64,000 nucleotides of DNA from Panacagrimonas sp052389915 (GCA_052389915.1 JBQTHL010000023.1:1-64000), one strand, 5' to 3'. Numbered from the stretch's first letter, positions 26,911-36,913 are shown. Numbers and translations: made by a program. Notes: generated from the sequence alone by a model not told the origin.

Positions 26911-28050
26911 TCAGGAGTGAGCCCTGACCGATCTGCTTCGCCTTGCGGATGATCTGGCCGAACGCGAGGCCTGAAGTCGTGCGGCGCGCGCCTGGCTGCG
27001 CAGGAATTTCAGCGCCAGCGTTTCCGCCTTGCGCGGACTCGCCGACAGGTTCGTGCTCACGACCCGGTGCAGACTGCCCTCGCGCCACGCGGCGAAGACC
27101 ACCGGGTTGATGTAGGCCTTGCGACACACCGCCGGCGTGTTGCGCAACTCGGTCGCGACCTCGCGGATCGCCGCGACGATGCAGGTCTTGAGCGCCCGCT
27201 CGCTCGGCGGTTCCGGCAGCGGTGTGCAGGCCATCAGCGCGATGGCGCGCAAGGTTGCGCCCCAGGTGCGGAAGTCCTTGGCGGTGAATTCGCTGCCTGC
27301 GGCGTCGCGCAGATAGTCGTTGACCATTCCCGAATCGATGCCGCGGCGCTCGCCGGCGTCGTCGAGGTACTGGAACAACTGCTGGCCGGGGAGTTCCTGG
27401 CAGCGCCGCACGATGCGTGCGAGTTTCTTGTCGTCGACCACCAGGTCGTGATCGGTCCCTCCCTTGCCGCGGAAGCTGAGACGCAGGCGGCCAGCCGTGA
27501 ACGTCGCGTGCCGGCCGCGCAGGGTGGTGAGTCCAAAGCTGCGGTTGTCGCGTGCGTAGCTGCGGTTGCCGATGCGCAGGCGGGTGGCGTCGAGCAGTGC
27601 AACGATCAGCGCCAGGACTTTCTCGCGCGGCAGGCCAGGCAGCGCGAGGTCGCGCCGGATGCGTCGCCGCAGACGCGGCAGCGCTTCGCCGAATTCCACC
27701 ATCCGGTCGAACTTGGTTCCGTCACGCGCGCTGCGCCATTCGGCGTGATATCGGTATTGCTTGCGGCCGCGCGCGTCGCGCCCGGTGGCCTGAAGGTGGC
27801 CGAGCGGAGCAGGGCAGATCCACACGTCTACGTACGCCGGCGGAATGGCCAGCATGCGGATGCGGTCCAGCGTCGCGTCGTCGGTGATCGCCTGGTCGTG
27901 AGCGCCAAGGTATCGGAACGCTCCCGCGTCGCCGAGCCGTCGAATGCCCGGTGTGTCGTCGCTGACGTAGTGCAGCCCGGCCGCGCGGGCGGTTGCTGCG
28001 GCCTCGATCGCTGAAACGGATTTCCCAGGCTCCGGTGGCGAACCGTCCAT
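26911..28050 (-). CDS. DNA topoisomerase IB (poxvirus/eukaryotic type)
   Basis: A 379-residue type IB topoisomerase. The N-terminal domain (HYVSDDTPGIRR and RIRMLAIPPAYVDVWICP near 27-77) and the catalytic domain with NRSYARDNRSFGLTTLR, the Lys/Arg-rich GKGGTDHDL segment, FTAKDFRTWGAT and a tyrosine-containing KAYINPVV motif (active-site Tyr) are present. It relaxes supercoils by a 3'-phosphotyrosine intermediate. The C-terminal tail is Arg/Ser-rich. It follows an SDR gene on the same strand. Confidence 0.9.
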   Translation of the reverse strand: MDGSPPEPGKSVSAIEAAATARAAGLHYVSDDTPGIRRLGDAGAFRYLGAHDQAITDDATLDRIRMLAIPPAYVDVWICPAPLGHLQATGRDARGRKQYRYHAEWRSARDGTKFDRMVEFGEALPRLRRRIRRDLALPGLPREKVLALIVALLDATRLRIGNRSYARDNRSFGLTTLRGRHATFTAGRLRLSFRGKGGTDHDLVVDDKKLARIVRRCQELPGQQLFQYLDDAGERRGIDSGMVNDYLRDAAGSEFTAKDFRTWGATLRAIALMACTPLPEPPSERALKTCIVAAIREVATELRNTPAVCRKAYINPVVFAAWREGSLHRVVSTNLSASPRKAETLALKFLRSQARAARLQASRSARSSARRSRSVRAHS

Positions 28051-28094
28051 GTGTCCTCGCAACTTTGGGCGCGACACCGCGAGTCGAGGCGCCG

Positions 28095-28850
28095 CTAGAC
28101 GTAAATCATCCTGCGGGTCATGCCGCCGTCCACGACGTAATGCGCGCCGGTGATGAATCCCGCCTCTTCGGAGAGCAGGAATCGCACCAGCGCTGCGACG
28201 TCCTCGGGACGACCCACGCGGCCGGCCGGATGTTGTTCGTGATCGGCGGCGGAAAGCTTCGGCTCGTGGCGGCGTCCGGGTGCCTGCCAGGCGTCCGTCG
28301 CGATCCATCCCGGGCTGACGCAGTTCACGCGGACTTTCGGGCCGAGGCTCAAAGCCAGCGCATGGGCCAGGGCCACGACCCCGCCCTTGGTCGCCGCGTA
28401 GGCTTCCCAGTCCGGCTCCGACATGACCGCGCGCGAGGACCCGATCAGCACCATCGACCCTTGCGAGCGCGTCAGCCAGGGCGCGGCGTGCCGGGCCAGC
28501 AGAAAAGCGCTGGTGAGATTGACCGCGAGCACGCGATTCCATTCTTTCAGCGTGAGTTTCGTCACCGGTTTGCGAACGGAGATTCCGGTGTTGGCCACGG
28601 CCGCGTGCAGACCGCCGCCGAGCTTTCGCGCGATGCCGACGGCCTTTCGAATCGCGGCCTCGTCCGCCGAGTCGCCGTGCAGAAAGACCGCCTCCGCGCA
28701 ATCCGTCGTGAGCTCCTGCTGCGCCGCGCGTCCCGCCCTGGAGTCCGTGTCGAGCAGAACCACGTGAACGCCCCGGCTGGTCAGCGCGGCGCCGATGGCC
28801 TTGCCGATGCCCTGTGCGCCGCCCGTGACGATTGCCGAGGTGCCGTCCAT
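28095..28850 (-). CDS. SDR family oxidoreductase
   Basis: A 251-residue classical SDR with the TGGAQGIGKAIG cofactor motif, an NTGIS version of NNAG, Ser in LIGSSRAV, the YAATK catalytic pair near 154-158 and the C-terminal FITGAHYVVDGG. The usual NNAG is AVANTGI here, but the active site is intact. It sits between DUF4326 (8 bases upstream) and topoisomerase IB, an odd neighbourhood whose function I cannot state. Confidence 0.87.
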   Translation of the reverse strand: MDGTSAIVTGGAQGIGKAIGAALTSRGVHVVLLDTDSRAGRAAQQELTTDCAEAVFLHGDSADEAAIRKAVGIARKLGGGLHAAVANTGISVRKPVTKLTLKEWNRVLAVNLTSAFLLARHAAPWLTRSQGSMVLIGSSRAVMSEPDWEAYAATKGGVVALAHALALSLGPKVRVNCVSPGWIATDAWQAPGRRHEPKLSAADHEQHPAGRVGRPEDVAALVRFLLSEEAGFITGAHYVVDGGMTRRMIYV

Positions 28851-28858
28851 TCGACGAC

Positions 28859-29164
28859 TCAGATGTTTGCTTGATGCAGCAAAACGTCGGCGTGGCAGGG
28901 CTTGTCCAGATCGCACCAGCAAGCCAGATCCTTGCCGCGCAATTCCGCAAGCCTGTCTACCAGCGAGGTTCCGGTTCCGTCTTTCAGTTCGCCGTTCAGA
29001 AGCGCGTGCGCGTAATGGGCGACCGCGGTCGCCGGGTCGATGGCGCCGTGTGCCTTGCCGCCGACGCGCCAGGGGTTGCCCCATTCCGTGGGTCGTCCCA
29101 CGTAAATCACGTTCTCGGGTTTGCGCCACCCCGCCGTCCTGCGCATTTGAACTCGCTGAGCCAT
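28859..29164 (-). CDS. DUF4326 domain protein
   Basis: A 101-residue protein matching the DUF4326 pattern: NVIYVGRPTEWGNPWRVGG near residue 18 and the C-terminal CWCDLDKPCHADVLL motif with its paired Cys and His. Such proteins are common in phages and in bacterial chromosomes and have no known activity; the conserved Cys, Asp and His suggest an enzyme or metal site. First gene of a four-gene minus-strand run. Confidence 0.85.
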   Translation of the reverse strand: MAQRVQMRRTAGWRKPENVIYVGRPTEWGNPWRVGGKAHGAIDPATAVAHYAHALLNGELKDGTGTSLVDRLAELRGKDLACWCDLDKPCHADVLLHQANI

Positions 29165-29292
29165 GACCCTGGGAGCGTGGCATTCCGCTTTGGTTCCGCG
29201 TCCACCATCCGCGGTTCGCGGCGACGGACCCGGCGATCTGCTCTAGCATCGACACCTGATTCCCGAGCCCGCGTCCGCAACCCGATGAAATT

Positions 29293-30141
29293 GTGAGCAC
29301 GCCGACCGCGACCGACATGGCCGTGAATGCCGAACCACTCAGAGCGTTTCTGCGCCGACATCGCCGGCTGTTCGTTCTCACAGGCGCAGGTTGCAGCACG
29401 GATTCGGGAATCCCCGACTATCGCGATGCAAGCGGCACCTGGAAGCGCTCGCAACCCATGAGCTATCAGGTCTTCATGGGCGGAGCCGCAGCACGCCAGC
29501 GTTACTGGGCGCGCAGCCTCGTCGGCTGGCGCCGCCTGGGTCAGGCAAAACCCAACGAGGCGCATCGCGCACTGGCATCTCTCGAAAAAGCCGGGGCCAT
29601 CGAGCTGCTGCTGACACAGAACGTCGATGGGCTGCACCAGGCGGCCGGCAGCACGGGTGTGATCGACCTGCATGGCCGCATCGATCGCGTGTGCTGCATG
29701 AGTTGCGAGCAACGGATTCCGCGCACGGTTTTTCAAGACGAGTTGCTGGAGCGCAATCCCGCGTGGTCCGGGTTCGCAGCGGCGATGGCGCCTGACGGAG
29801 ACGCCGACCTGGACGATCTCGATTTCTCCAGCTTCGACGTACCTCCGTGTGCGCGGTGCGGCGGCATCCAGAAGCCGGATGTCGTCTTCTTCGGCGAGAC
29901 CGTGCCGAAGGACCGCGTGGAAATCTCCATGGCGCATCTCGAACGATCCGATGCGATGCTCGTGCTGGGTTCGTCCCTCATGGTGTATTCGGGCTATCGT
30001 TTCGTCACGGCGGCAGTTCAGGCCGGCAAGCCGGTTGCCGCCATCAATCTGGGCACCACCCGCGCGGATCAGTTGCTGGATTTCAAGATCGAGCAACGGT
30101 GTGCCGCGGCCTTGGCGTTCGTGCTGGAGGGTGATGCGTGA
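29293..30141 (+). CDS. SIR2 family NAD-dependent deacetylase
   Basis: A 282-residue sirtuin. It has the NAD motif TGAGCSTDSGIPDYRD near 30-45, the TQNVDGLH catalytic-site motif near 110-117 with the HG catalytic His soon after, a Zn site with CxxC pairs (CMSC and CARC), and the C-terminal GSSLMVYSGY segment. The layout is closest to the SIRT4-like class II group. Start GTG at 29293 or ATG at 29317 (MAVNAEP); the latter loses nothing conserved. The next gene begins at its end. Confidence 0.92.
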   Translation: MSTPTATDMAVNAEPLRAFLRRHRRLFVLTGAGCSTDSGIPDYRDASGTWKRSQPMSYQVFMGGAAARQRYWARSLVGWRRLGQAKPNEAHRALASLEKAGAIELLLTQNVDGLHQAAGSTGVIDLHGRIDRVCCMSCEQRIPRTVFQDELLERNPAWSGFAAAMAPDGDADLDDLDFSSFDVPPCARCGGIQKPDVVFFGETVPKDRVEISMAHLERSDAMLVLGSSLMVYSGYRFVTAAVQAGKPVAAINLGTTRADQLLDFKIEQRCAAALAFVLEGDA

Positions 30142-30173
30142 ACTCGACAGACTTTGGTGCTGTACGGTGCGCC

Positions 30174-31082
30174 ATGAGAACCCGACTCCTCGCCGTCTTT
30201 GCCGCCGCGGTCGTTCTGTCTGCATCGGCCGATCCGAAACCCGTGAAGCAGACGCCGGCCAAGCCGGTGGAAATCCCCTTCACGCTCGAAGGAGGAAACA
30301 TCGTCGTCGACGTGGAGCTGACGCCAGGGCGCACGCTGCCGTTCGTGTTCGACAGCGGACTGTCGGACGGCCACATCGTGAGCGCCGATGCCGCCAGGGT
30401 ACTGGGCATCAAAGGCTCCGAGGAGTTGAGCATCGGCGACGCGAGCGGCGACAGCCATTCCGGTTCACTCACGAAAATTCCGAGCATACGCGTCGGCGGC
30501 GCCAGGCTGAGCGACCAGCTCTTCGCGATTCTCGATATTCCGGACCAGGTCACGCGAAGGCCCGGCAAACCGGCGCTCGCCGGCTTCCTCGGCGCGCCCT
30601 TGATGAAGGACGCGGTGCTCTGCCTGGATTACGAGCGCCGGAAGATGCAGCGCTGGGCGCGTCGGGACTTCGACCCCGCCGCTCGCAGCTCGGTGCCGAT
30701 GAAGCTCAACCATGAATTGCCGACGATCGTGGTGAGCATCGACGGCCAGCGGGCGACGATGATCGTGGACTCCGGCAACAACGGCGCGGTGGTGCTCTAT
30801 CCCGCGTTCGTCGAGAAGAGCGGATTCCGCAAGCGCTATCCGAAGCTCGCTGCGAGCACCGGAAGCGACGGCGGCGGACAGCCATACGAGGTGCTCACCG
30901 CCGAGGCCGGCTTTGTCGAGATCAGCCCCGAGGCGATATTCCAGCACGTGCCGCTCGCCGTCATTCCGCAGGGGATGGACCCCGCCTGGGGCATCGACGG
31001 GATGGTGGGTTTCGAGGTCTTGTCGCGGCTGAATCCCTGCCTCGACCGCGAGGGACAGCGGTTTCTGTTCGGGGGCGGGTAG
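30174..31082 (+). CDS. Secreted retropepsin-like aspartyl protease
   Basis: From the ATG at 30174 the product is 302 residues with a signal peptide (MRTRLLAVFAAAVVLSASA). Two DSG sites, FVFDSGLSDG and IVDSGNNGAV, lie in two related halves, as in two-domain pepsin/retropepsin-like proteins. The frame also opens from a GTG at 30138 overlapping the sirtuin stop, but the signal peptide argues for 30174. Substrate unknown; likely periplasmic proteolysis. Neighbour on the opposite strand is a spermidine-synthase fusion. Confidence 0.75.
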   Translation: MRTRLLAVFAAAVVLSASADPKPVKQTPAKPVEIPFTLEGGNIVVDVELTPGRTLPFVFDSGLSDGHIVSADAARVLGIKGSEELSIGDASGDSHSGSLTKIPSIRVGGARLSDQLFAILDIPDQVTRRPGKPALAGFLGAPLMKDAVLCLDYERRKMQRWARRDFDPAARSSVPMKLNHELPTIVVSIDGQRATMIVDSGNNGAVVLYPAFVEKSGFRKRYPKLAASTGSDGGGQPYEVLTAEAGFVEISPEAIFQHVPLAVIPQGMDPAWGIDGMVGFEVLSRLNPCLDREGQRFLFGGG

Positions 31083-31135
31083 AGCGGGGCGGCTGGACCC
31101 GCCCCTGTCTCTGCCGATATCGCCAAAGGAAGCGT

Positions 31136-33703
31136 TCAGGGCGACGCGCCACAAAGTTTGCCGAAAGCCTGCGCTGCTTCCGGCCGCGCCGGCTGCGCTT
31201 GCTCCAGAGCAGTCAGCAGTGCACAGGCTGCTGCGGCATCGACACGATTCAGGGCGGTCGCCATTCCCAGCAGCGGGTCGTAAGCGGGGCGGAAATCGGG
31301 GCTGATGTGCAGCACCGACAGCAGCGGTTCCCGCACCTGCGACAGCATGGCCTGCACGTCGGATTTCGGCCGCACATTGCGGCCGATCTCGAGGTAGCGA
31401 TCGCGCGCCGTCCAGTACGCGCTCAGGCGGGATTCCCAGGCGAGGTCGTGGGGCGCAGCCAACAGTTCCTCGGGGCTGATCTCGACTTCGCGCAGCAAGT
31501 CGAGCAAGCGGTCGCGGGGCAGGGAATCGGGTGCGTAGGTGATGCGCGGCGCGCGATAAGACACCACCGGGTGGTCGTCGGTGTTGAGCGGCGCGTTGCC
31601 GGCGAAACGCGCCAAGGCGCGCGGGCCGGCGACGAAGCTGCCGAGCAAGGCGAGATCGTCGGTGATATCGAACTGGGCAGGGCTCTGCGGCATCGGTATC
31701 CCGATCAGGCGTTTGCGCACCTGTGCGATAGCGAAACTGTTCCCGTCCGCGCCCGAGACCAGTCCCAGGGTGGGCGTATCCAGACTGTTGGTGGCCAGCA
31801 TCGCCGAACCTCGCGGATAGACCAGCAGGAAGGTCTGCACGATGCTGCGCAGGGTGTCGAGATCGAGTTGATGCAGGGGCAGCCACTGGCAGAACACGCC
31901 GCCTGCGGCGAGCCGGTTTTGCACGGCCTCGAAGTGCTCGACGGTGTAGAGCGAGCCGGAGCCGCTGCGCGCCGGATGAAAGTTGTCGGAAACGATCACG
32001 TCGTAACGCTTGTCGGTTGCGCGCACGAAACGTCTGGCGTCGGCGCTCATCGCATGCAGTCGCGGATTTGGCGTGCTCGTGAAATGCGCCGAGGCCGCGA
32101 TGACCTCCGGGAGCAGCTCGACCGCGTCCACTTGCAGTTCCGAATCTTCGGTCGCCGACGAAGCCGTGATGCCGGTGCCCAGTCCCAGGAACAGCGCGCG
32201 CCTTGGCGCAGGGTGCAGCAGTATCGGCAGCAGCGCTTGTCGGGCGTCGGCGTACACCGTCGCGCTGCTACCTTCCTGCTGGCGGTTGTCGATGTGCAGG
32301 CGCGACACGCCGTCAGCGTCTGCCACCACGCTGACCGTCGCCATTACGCCTTCCGCGTAGGAAACCAGCCGCCCGCCTTGGGGAACGTCGACGATTCTCA
32401 GCGAGGGCAGCACCGCTGCCGTGGCGAGGACCGCGGCGACCGCAGCCCAATGTGCCGGGGCGGACCAGGCGCGCCGCGACGACAGAACAAGATAGCCGGC
32501 GGCAACCAGCAGCAGCGCGAACTTCGAACCTATCCCCGGTATCAGCCACACGCCGAACAACAGCGGAGCGACCGCCGCCCCCAGCGTGTTGACCCCGAGC
32601 GCGCGCCCGAAGCTGATGCCGACGCACCCCGCCTGCGTGGCCAGGTGGCTGAACAGCGCGCCCATCACGAAGGTCGGTAGCAGAAATGCCGAGGCCGCCA
32701 GCACCGTTTCGGCGGTCAGTGCGGCCCCCATGCTCGGTCCCAGCGCATGGAGGACCCAGGTCTTCAGGGCACCGGCGCCGGCCAGGCTCAGCGTGCCGAG
32801 CAGACAGGCCGCAGCCAGCACGCGAAGCAGGCGGTCGCGCATCAGCGTCGCGTCGTCGTGGGACAGCCAGCGGCCGTACGCCGCGGCGCCGAGCGCCGTG
32901 CCGACGAGGTAAACGGCTAGCAGAATCGCAAAGGTGTACACGGTGTTCTCCGCGACCTGGCTCAAAACCCGCACGACGAGAACCTCGTAACCGATTCCCA
33001 GCAGGCCGGTGGTGGCCAGCAAGAGGAGAGCGCCCGGAGCGGCCGGCCGCAGCGTCTCTGTGACGACATCCGCCGGCCCGGCAAAGAGCTTCCATGCGGC
33101 TACGGCGCTCAGGAGGTTCAGTGCCGCACACGCGCAGGCCGTGCGCACCAGGCCGAATTCCGGCACGAGGACGAACGCGGCAGCGAGCACACCCAGCATG
33201 GCGCCGAAGGTATTGCCCGCGTACAGCGCGGCGATGGACTCACCCCGATTGCGCCACGGAGCGAGCACCCGCTCCATCGCCGGCAAGGTGGCGCCCATCG
33301 CGGTTGTGGCCGGCAGCAGCAAGAGAAACGTCCCGCCGAAGGCCACGGACCAATGCCGGACGGACGAGGGCTGCGCGCCGATGAGATCGAGAAGAACACC
33401 CGTGAACGGCGCCAGCAGGAACGCGAGCACCAGGCTCCACAAGCCGATCAGGACTTCACATCCCGCGTACCAGCGCCCCGGCCTGTCGCTGCCGGCGACG
33501 CGCGATCCCAGCACCAATGCACCCACCGCCAGTCCGCCGAAGAATGCGGCCACGACCGCGAGCACCGCGGCCGATTCGTGGCCAAGCCACAGCGCGCTTT
33601 GCTGCGTCCAGACGATCTGGTAGCCGAGCCCGGCAAAGCCCGAGGCCACCATCGTCGCGAGTGCGAGACGCCGGCGCGACTCCGGCTGCGGCGCGGGAAT
33701 CAT
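31136..33703 (-). CDS. Fused membrane/spermidine synthase-like protein
   Basis: An 855-residue fusion: an N-terminal transporter-like part with about 12-14 helices (to about residue 430) and a soluble spermidine-synthase/methyltransferase-like domain (ALFLGLGTGITASSA near 500, then ELQVDAVELLPEVI) followed by a variable C-terminal part. Homologues are usually annotated as fused MFS/spermidine synthase; catalytic activity is unproven and the domain may be an SAM-dependent enzyme without aminopropyl transfer. It is followed on the same strand by a 2OG oxygenase gene upstream. Confidence 0.82.
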   Translation of the reverse strand: MIPAPQPESRRRLALATMVASGFAGLGYQIVWTQQSALWLGHESAAVLAVVAAFFGGLAVGALVLGSRVAGSDRPGRWYAGCEVLIGLWSLVLAFLLAPFTGVLLDLIGAQPSSVRHWSVAFGGTFLLLLPATTAMGATLPAMERVLAPWRNRGESIAALYAGNTFGAMLGVLAAAFVLVPEFGLVRTACACAALNLLSAVAAWKLFAGPADVVTETLRPAAPGALLLLATTGLLGIGYEVLVVRVLSQVAENTVYTFAILLAVYLVGTALGAAAYGRWLSHDDATLMRDRLLRVLAAACLLGTLSLAGAGALKTWVLHALGPSMGAALTAETVLAASAFLLPTFVMGALFSHLATQAGCVGISFGRALGVNTLGAAVAPLLFGVWLIPGIGSKFALLLVAAGYLVLSSRRAWSAPAHWAAVAAVLATAAVLPSLRIVDVPQGGRLVSYAEGVMATVSVVADADGVSRLHIDNRQQEGSSATVYADARQALLPILLHPAPRRALFLGLGTGITASSATEDSELQVDAVELLPEVIAASAHFTSTPNPRLHAMSADARRFVRATDKRYDVIVSDNFHPARSGSGSLYTVEHFEAVQNRLAAGGVFCQWLPLHQLDLDTLRSIVQTFLLVYPRGSAMLATNSLDTPTLGLVSGADGNSFAIAQVRKRLIGIPMPQSPAQFDITDDLALLGSFVAGPRALARFAGNAPLNTDDHPVVSYRAPRITYAPDSLPRDRLLDLLREVEISPEELLAAPHDLAWESRLSAYWTARDRYLEIGRNVRPKSDVQAMLSQVREPLLSVLHISPDFRPAYDPLLGMATALNRVDAAAACALLTALEQAQPARPEAAQAFGKLCGASP

Positions 33704-33733
33704 TTCGACAGCGGAACGGAAAGGCGCGGCACT

Positions 33734-34357
33734 TCAGCCGCTGAAGGAAATCTTGTACCCCCAGGAATCCAGCCGGGTCGGAATCGCGTTGAAGGACATA
33801 GTGATGCGCCGCTCGCCCGGGTTCGGCGGCACCGCGTGCATCAGGTAGCTCGGGAATAGCACGATGTCGCCGGGCTCCGGCGCCATGCTGATCCACTTGT
33901 CGGCGTTGTACGGGCCGGTGACAACGGAGGCGTGATCGTTCTTGAAGGAAAAGTCGGTTCCACCCGGCGACTTCATGAACACCGTCCGCGCATCCGCATG
34001 CGTCGGCGTGAGGTAGACCACGCCGGAGATGAAGCTGTTGGCGTGGTTGTGCATCGCCTGGTGCCCGCCGGTTTCCAGCACGTTCACCCACATCTCCTTC
34101 AAGGACCATCCCAGACGTTCGCCGAACATCAGGGCTCCGAAGTCCACCAGCAAGGGCGTGATGAGCGTCGCGGCCTTAACGAAAAGCGGGCTGTCGCCGG
34201 GGCTCAGCATGGCGGTGTGCGTGAGCAAGGCGGACGAGTTGTTCGCCAGGTTCGCGCTCGCCCCGAAATGCCGAACCAGTTCCGCCACCAGGCCGCGCTC
34301 CAGTGCGCCCGGCACCCGCATGAAGGGCGTGGGGAAAAGTCCGATGACTTCTTGCAT
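33734..34357 (-). CDS. Putative 2OG-Fe(II) oxygenase
   Basis: A 207-residue protein of the TIGR02466-like oxygenase group. The jelly-roll metal site is suggested by HQAMHNHANSFISG near residue 100, a distal His in LFPSYLMHAVPP near 175, and the Arg in RRITMSFN that binds 2-oxoglutarate. The substrate is unknown; relatives hydroxylate amino acid or peptide side chains. It starts MQEVIGLFPTPFM at 34357 and lies just upstream of the fusion gene. Confidence 0.8.
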   Translation of the reverse strand: MQEVIGLFPTPFMRVPGALERGLVAELVRHFGASANLANNSSALLTHTAMLSPGDSPLFVKAATLITPLLVDFGALMFGERLGWSLKEMWVNVLETGGHQAMHNHANSFISGVVYLTPTHADARTVFMKSPGGTDFSFKNDHASVVTGPYNADKWISMAPEPGDIVLFPSYLMHAVPPNPGERRITMSFNAIPTRLDSWGYKISFSG

Positions 34358-34457
34358 GGAGCTGGAATCTCGGTCCTGCGATTGACCAGTCAGGGGAGCT
34401 GGAAGTGCAACACCAATTATAGAAAACCGGACGCTACGGATTTGTGATGGGTTGAAC

Positions 34458-34487
34458 CGAACGTTTTTCACACGTAAAAAATGTTCG
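34458..34487. promoter_or_regulatory. Inverted repeat upstream of the DUF3604-type gene
   Basis: CGAACGTTTTT (34458-34468) is answered by AAAAAATGTTCG (34476-34487), a 30-base imperfect palindrome in an AT-richer patch about 110 bases before the gene at 34598. A TAATAC sequence follows it. It could be an operator; no cognate regulator is next to it. Confidence 0.42.
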
Positions 34488-34597
34488 TAATACCTCATAA
34501 ATCGGTCACATTCGTTCCCTAGGCTGCCCCTGGACTCGTCGCCGATCTTCGATCGCAAGGGTCCAATCAATTCGGTCAACCCCAGGGGAGCTTCAAC

Positions 34598-36913
34598 ATG
34601 AATTTCGGATTCAACAAGAGCAGCCTCGCCGTGGCCATCGCCACGACGTTCAGCGGTCTGGCGATGAGTCTTGCGCCAAGCAGCGTCAGTGCCGCCGGCA
34701 CATACATCGCAGGCGACATCCACAACCACACCACCTGCTCCGACGGCTCCATCTCGATGCAGAAGCTGGTCAAGAAGTCGATCGACAAGAAGGACACCCC
34801 CTGGGGCCTGGACTGGTTCGTTCAGGCCGGACATGGCGGTAGCGGCAATCGCAATTGCACGCTGGCCGAAGACGCGACCCTGGCCACGCCCGCCTATCCC
34901 CTGGTCTTCGCGCTCGATGGAACGACCATCCAGGGTCCGAGCACCTCCTGGCAGAACACCAACCCGCCGATCACGCCCAAGGGCCGTGTGCAGGGCTCGT
35001 CTCCCAACCAGGTCATGTGGCGCTGGCAGTCCATGCAGGAGTTCCAGTATCCGCTCCTGGAACACCTGTCCGCCGCCAGTGGCAAGCCTCTCTTCTTGGG
35101 CCTCGAATCGGTAGTCGCGGGCCACGAACATACCTCCATGGCCGTCATCACCGGCCAGATGCCGGCCCCGATTTTCCGGAGAGCCCAGCCGACCAGCCCG
35201 GGCTATTCGCCGCTGGGCAATGCGACCGCGCTGAGCTTCTGGTCGTATTGCTTCGATCGCGGCGACACCGACACCAGCCGCGGCAACACCACGGTCGGTA
35301 GCGCGGTCGGCAACAACTGGGACTGCTCCGTACCCGGCAGCCCGAATGCCGCGGACGCGAGCTGGAACGCCACCGCGCAGAAACTGGTTCCCGCCTCGGG
35401 CTCCGGCACCGGCAACCGTGGCCACGCCAAGACCGTGGAAGCCATGAAGTGGATGGCGGCGTTTCATCCGGACGGCAGCTACTACATCCCCACCCATCTC
35501 GAGCGCGCCGGGCCGTTCAACCCGAACGGCAACAACGGCTTCAATGTCGAGCACCTGCGCAACTTCAACAATGCCGCGCCTAAGGTGGCTTTCGGCATGG
35601 AGACCCAGCCGGGTCACGGCGCGTCCGATGCGCGCGGCGAGTACACCATCCGGCGCAACAACTTCGGCACCGGCGTCGGCAACGTCGACTCGGTGGGCGG
35701 CACGACCTACGGTGGCACCGGTGTCTACGGTGCGCAGATCGGCGGTGTCTGGGATGCCCTGTTGGGAGAAGGACGCAACTACTGGTTCTTCGCCAGTTCT
35801 GACTGGCACAACCGCGGCTCCTTCGGTCCGGACGACCGCCGTTCGAGCCAGGACTTCTATCCGGGCGAGTACCAGCGCAACTACACGAATGTCGTGGACA
35901 CGACTCCCGGGGGTCTGCTGAAGACCGGGCTTTTCGCAAAGAACTCCCCGGTGACGCCGCAGGAGATCGTCGACGGACTTCGCACCGGCAACACCTACAC
36001 CGACAGCGGCCAGTTGATCGACCGCCTGGCCTTCATCGCCTGCGCGTCCTACGGTCCGTCACGACCCACGCCGCTGCGCGACTTCCTGTCGAATGCCGCG
36101 GTGGAGTCGATGGCCGCTGCCGCCGCCACGAAGCACACCAGCGTCGAGAATCCGCGGTGCGCCACGATGGGCGAGAAACTCGTCGTGCGTCCCGGCGCGG
36201 ATGTCGTGGTGTCGATCGTGCTGCGTGATCCTTCGGGCACCAACTACTCGCCGTACAGCTTCCCCAACCCCTCGCTGGCGCAGGTTGGCATCAGCCAGCC
36301 GCTGAACGCCCCGGTGCTCGACCACGTCGATGTCATCGCCGGACTCGTCACCGGCTACCGGACGCCGGGTACGCCCGGGTACGCCGGTGAATGGCCGCGC
36401 GACTGGATCAACGCCTACCTGAGCGGCGGGACTCCGAGCCTGGCGACAGTGCCGGACGCTGCCAAGAACACCTCGGCCGCAGTCGTCAGGACCTTCAACA
36501 GCGCCACCTGGAAGTCGCTCTTGGGTGTCGGCCAGTTCAAGTCGATGACGTTCCGCATTCCTGCGGTGGGTGCGTCGGGCTACCTGCGGCTGCGCGGTTC
36601 CAACCTGCCGGCCTCGGTGCCTTTCGAAACCGATGCCAGCGGCAACCCGCTGCCCGACGTGTGGACCAACGCCGGCGCCGTGAGCCCGACCGTGTCCGGC
36701 GGGAGCAACGGCATCGCCGAGAACGCCAACCTGCGCATTCCCTGCACCACCGTGGGGACGACCGATTTCGACGGTTGCCCGGCGCACATGGGCACCATCG
36801 CAGGTCAGAAGTACTCCAGCTACGACGTGGCCGCCTGGTCCGACCTGTGGTTCTACAGCAACCCGATCTACATCGAGGTTGCCGGGGGCACGGTCGTCGC
36901 CGGCGTGCAGTAA
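34598..36913 (+). CDS. Exported DUF3604/PHP-domain protein
   Basis: A 771-residue exported protein with a signal peptide (to SVSA, residue 32). The PHP-type metal motif GDIHNHTTCSDGS is near residue 38-50, with later HGGSGNRN and HEHTSMAV segments, as in DUF3604/PHP-like hydrolases. The enzyme class is a metal-dependent phosphoesterase-like fold, but the periplasmic substrate is unknown. A terminator-like hairpin after the stop separates it partly from the prolyl-isomerase and HupE genes that follow on the same strand. Confidence 0.8.
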   Translation: MNFGFNKSSLAVAIATTFSGLAMSLAPSSVSAAGTYIAGDIHNHTTCSDGSISMQKLVKKSIDKKDTPWGLDWFVQAGHGGSGNRNCTLAEDATLATPAYPLVFALDGTTIQGPSTSWQNTNPPITPKGRVQGSSPNQVMWRWQSMQEFQYPLLEHLSAASGKPLFLGLESVVAGHEHTSMAVITGQMPAPIFRRAQPTSPGYSPLGNATALSFWSYCFDRGDTDTSRGNTTVGSAVGNNWDCSVPGSPNAADASWNATAQKLVPASGSGTGNRGHAKTVEAMKWMAAFHPDGSYYIPTHLERAGPFNPNGNNGFNVEHLRNFNNAAPKVAFGMETQPGHGASDARGEYTIRRNNFGTGVGNVDSVGGTTYGGTGVYGAQIGGVWDALLGEGRNYWFFASSDWHNRGSFGPDDRRSSQDFYPGEYQRNYTNVVDTTPGGLLKTGLFAKNSPVTPQEIVDGLRTGNTYTDSGQLIDRLAFIACASYGPSRPTPLRDFLSNAAVESMAAAAATKHTSVENPRCATMGEKLVVRPGADVVVSIVLRDPSGTNYSPYSFPNPSLAQVGISQPLNAPVLDHVDVIAGLVTGYRTPGTPGYAGEWPRDWINAYLSGGTPSLATVPDAAKNTSAAVVRTFNSATWKSLLGVGQFKSMTFRIPAVGASGYLRLRGSNLPASVPFETDASGNPLPDVWTNAGAVSPTVSGGSNGIAENANLRIPCTTVGTTDFDGCPAHMGTIAGQKYSSYDVAAWSDLWFYSNPIYIEVAGGTVVAGVQ

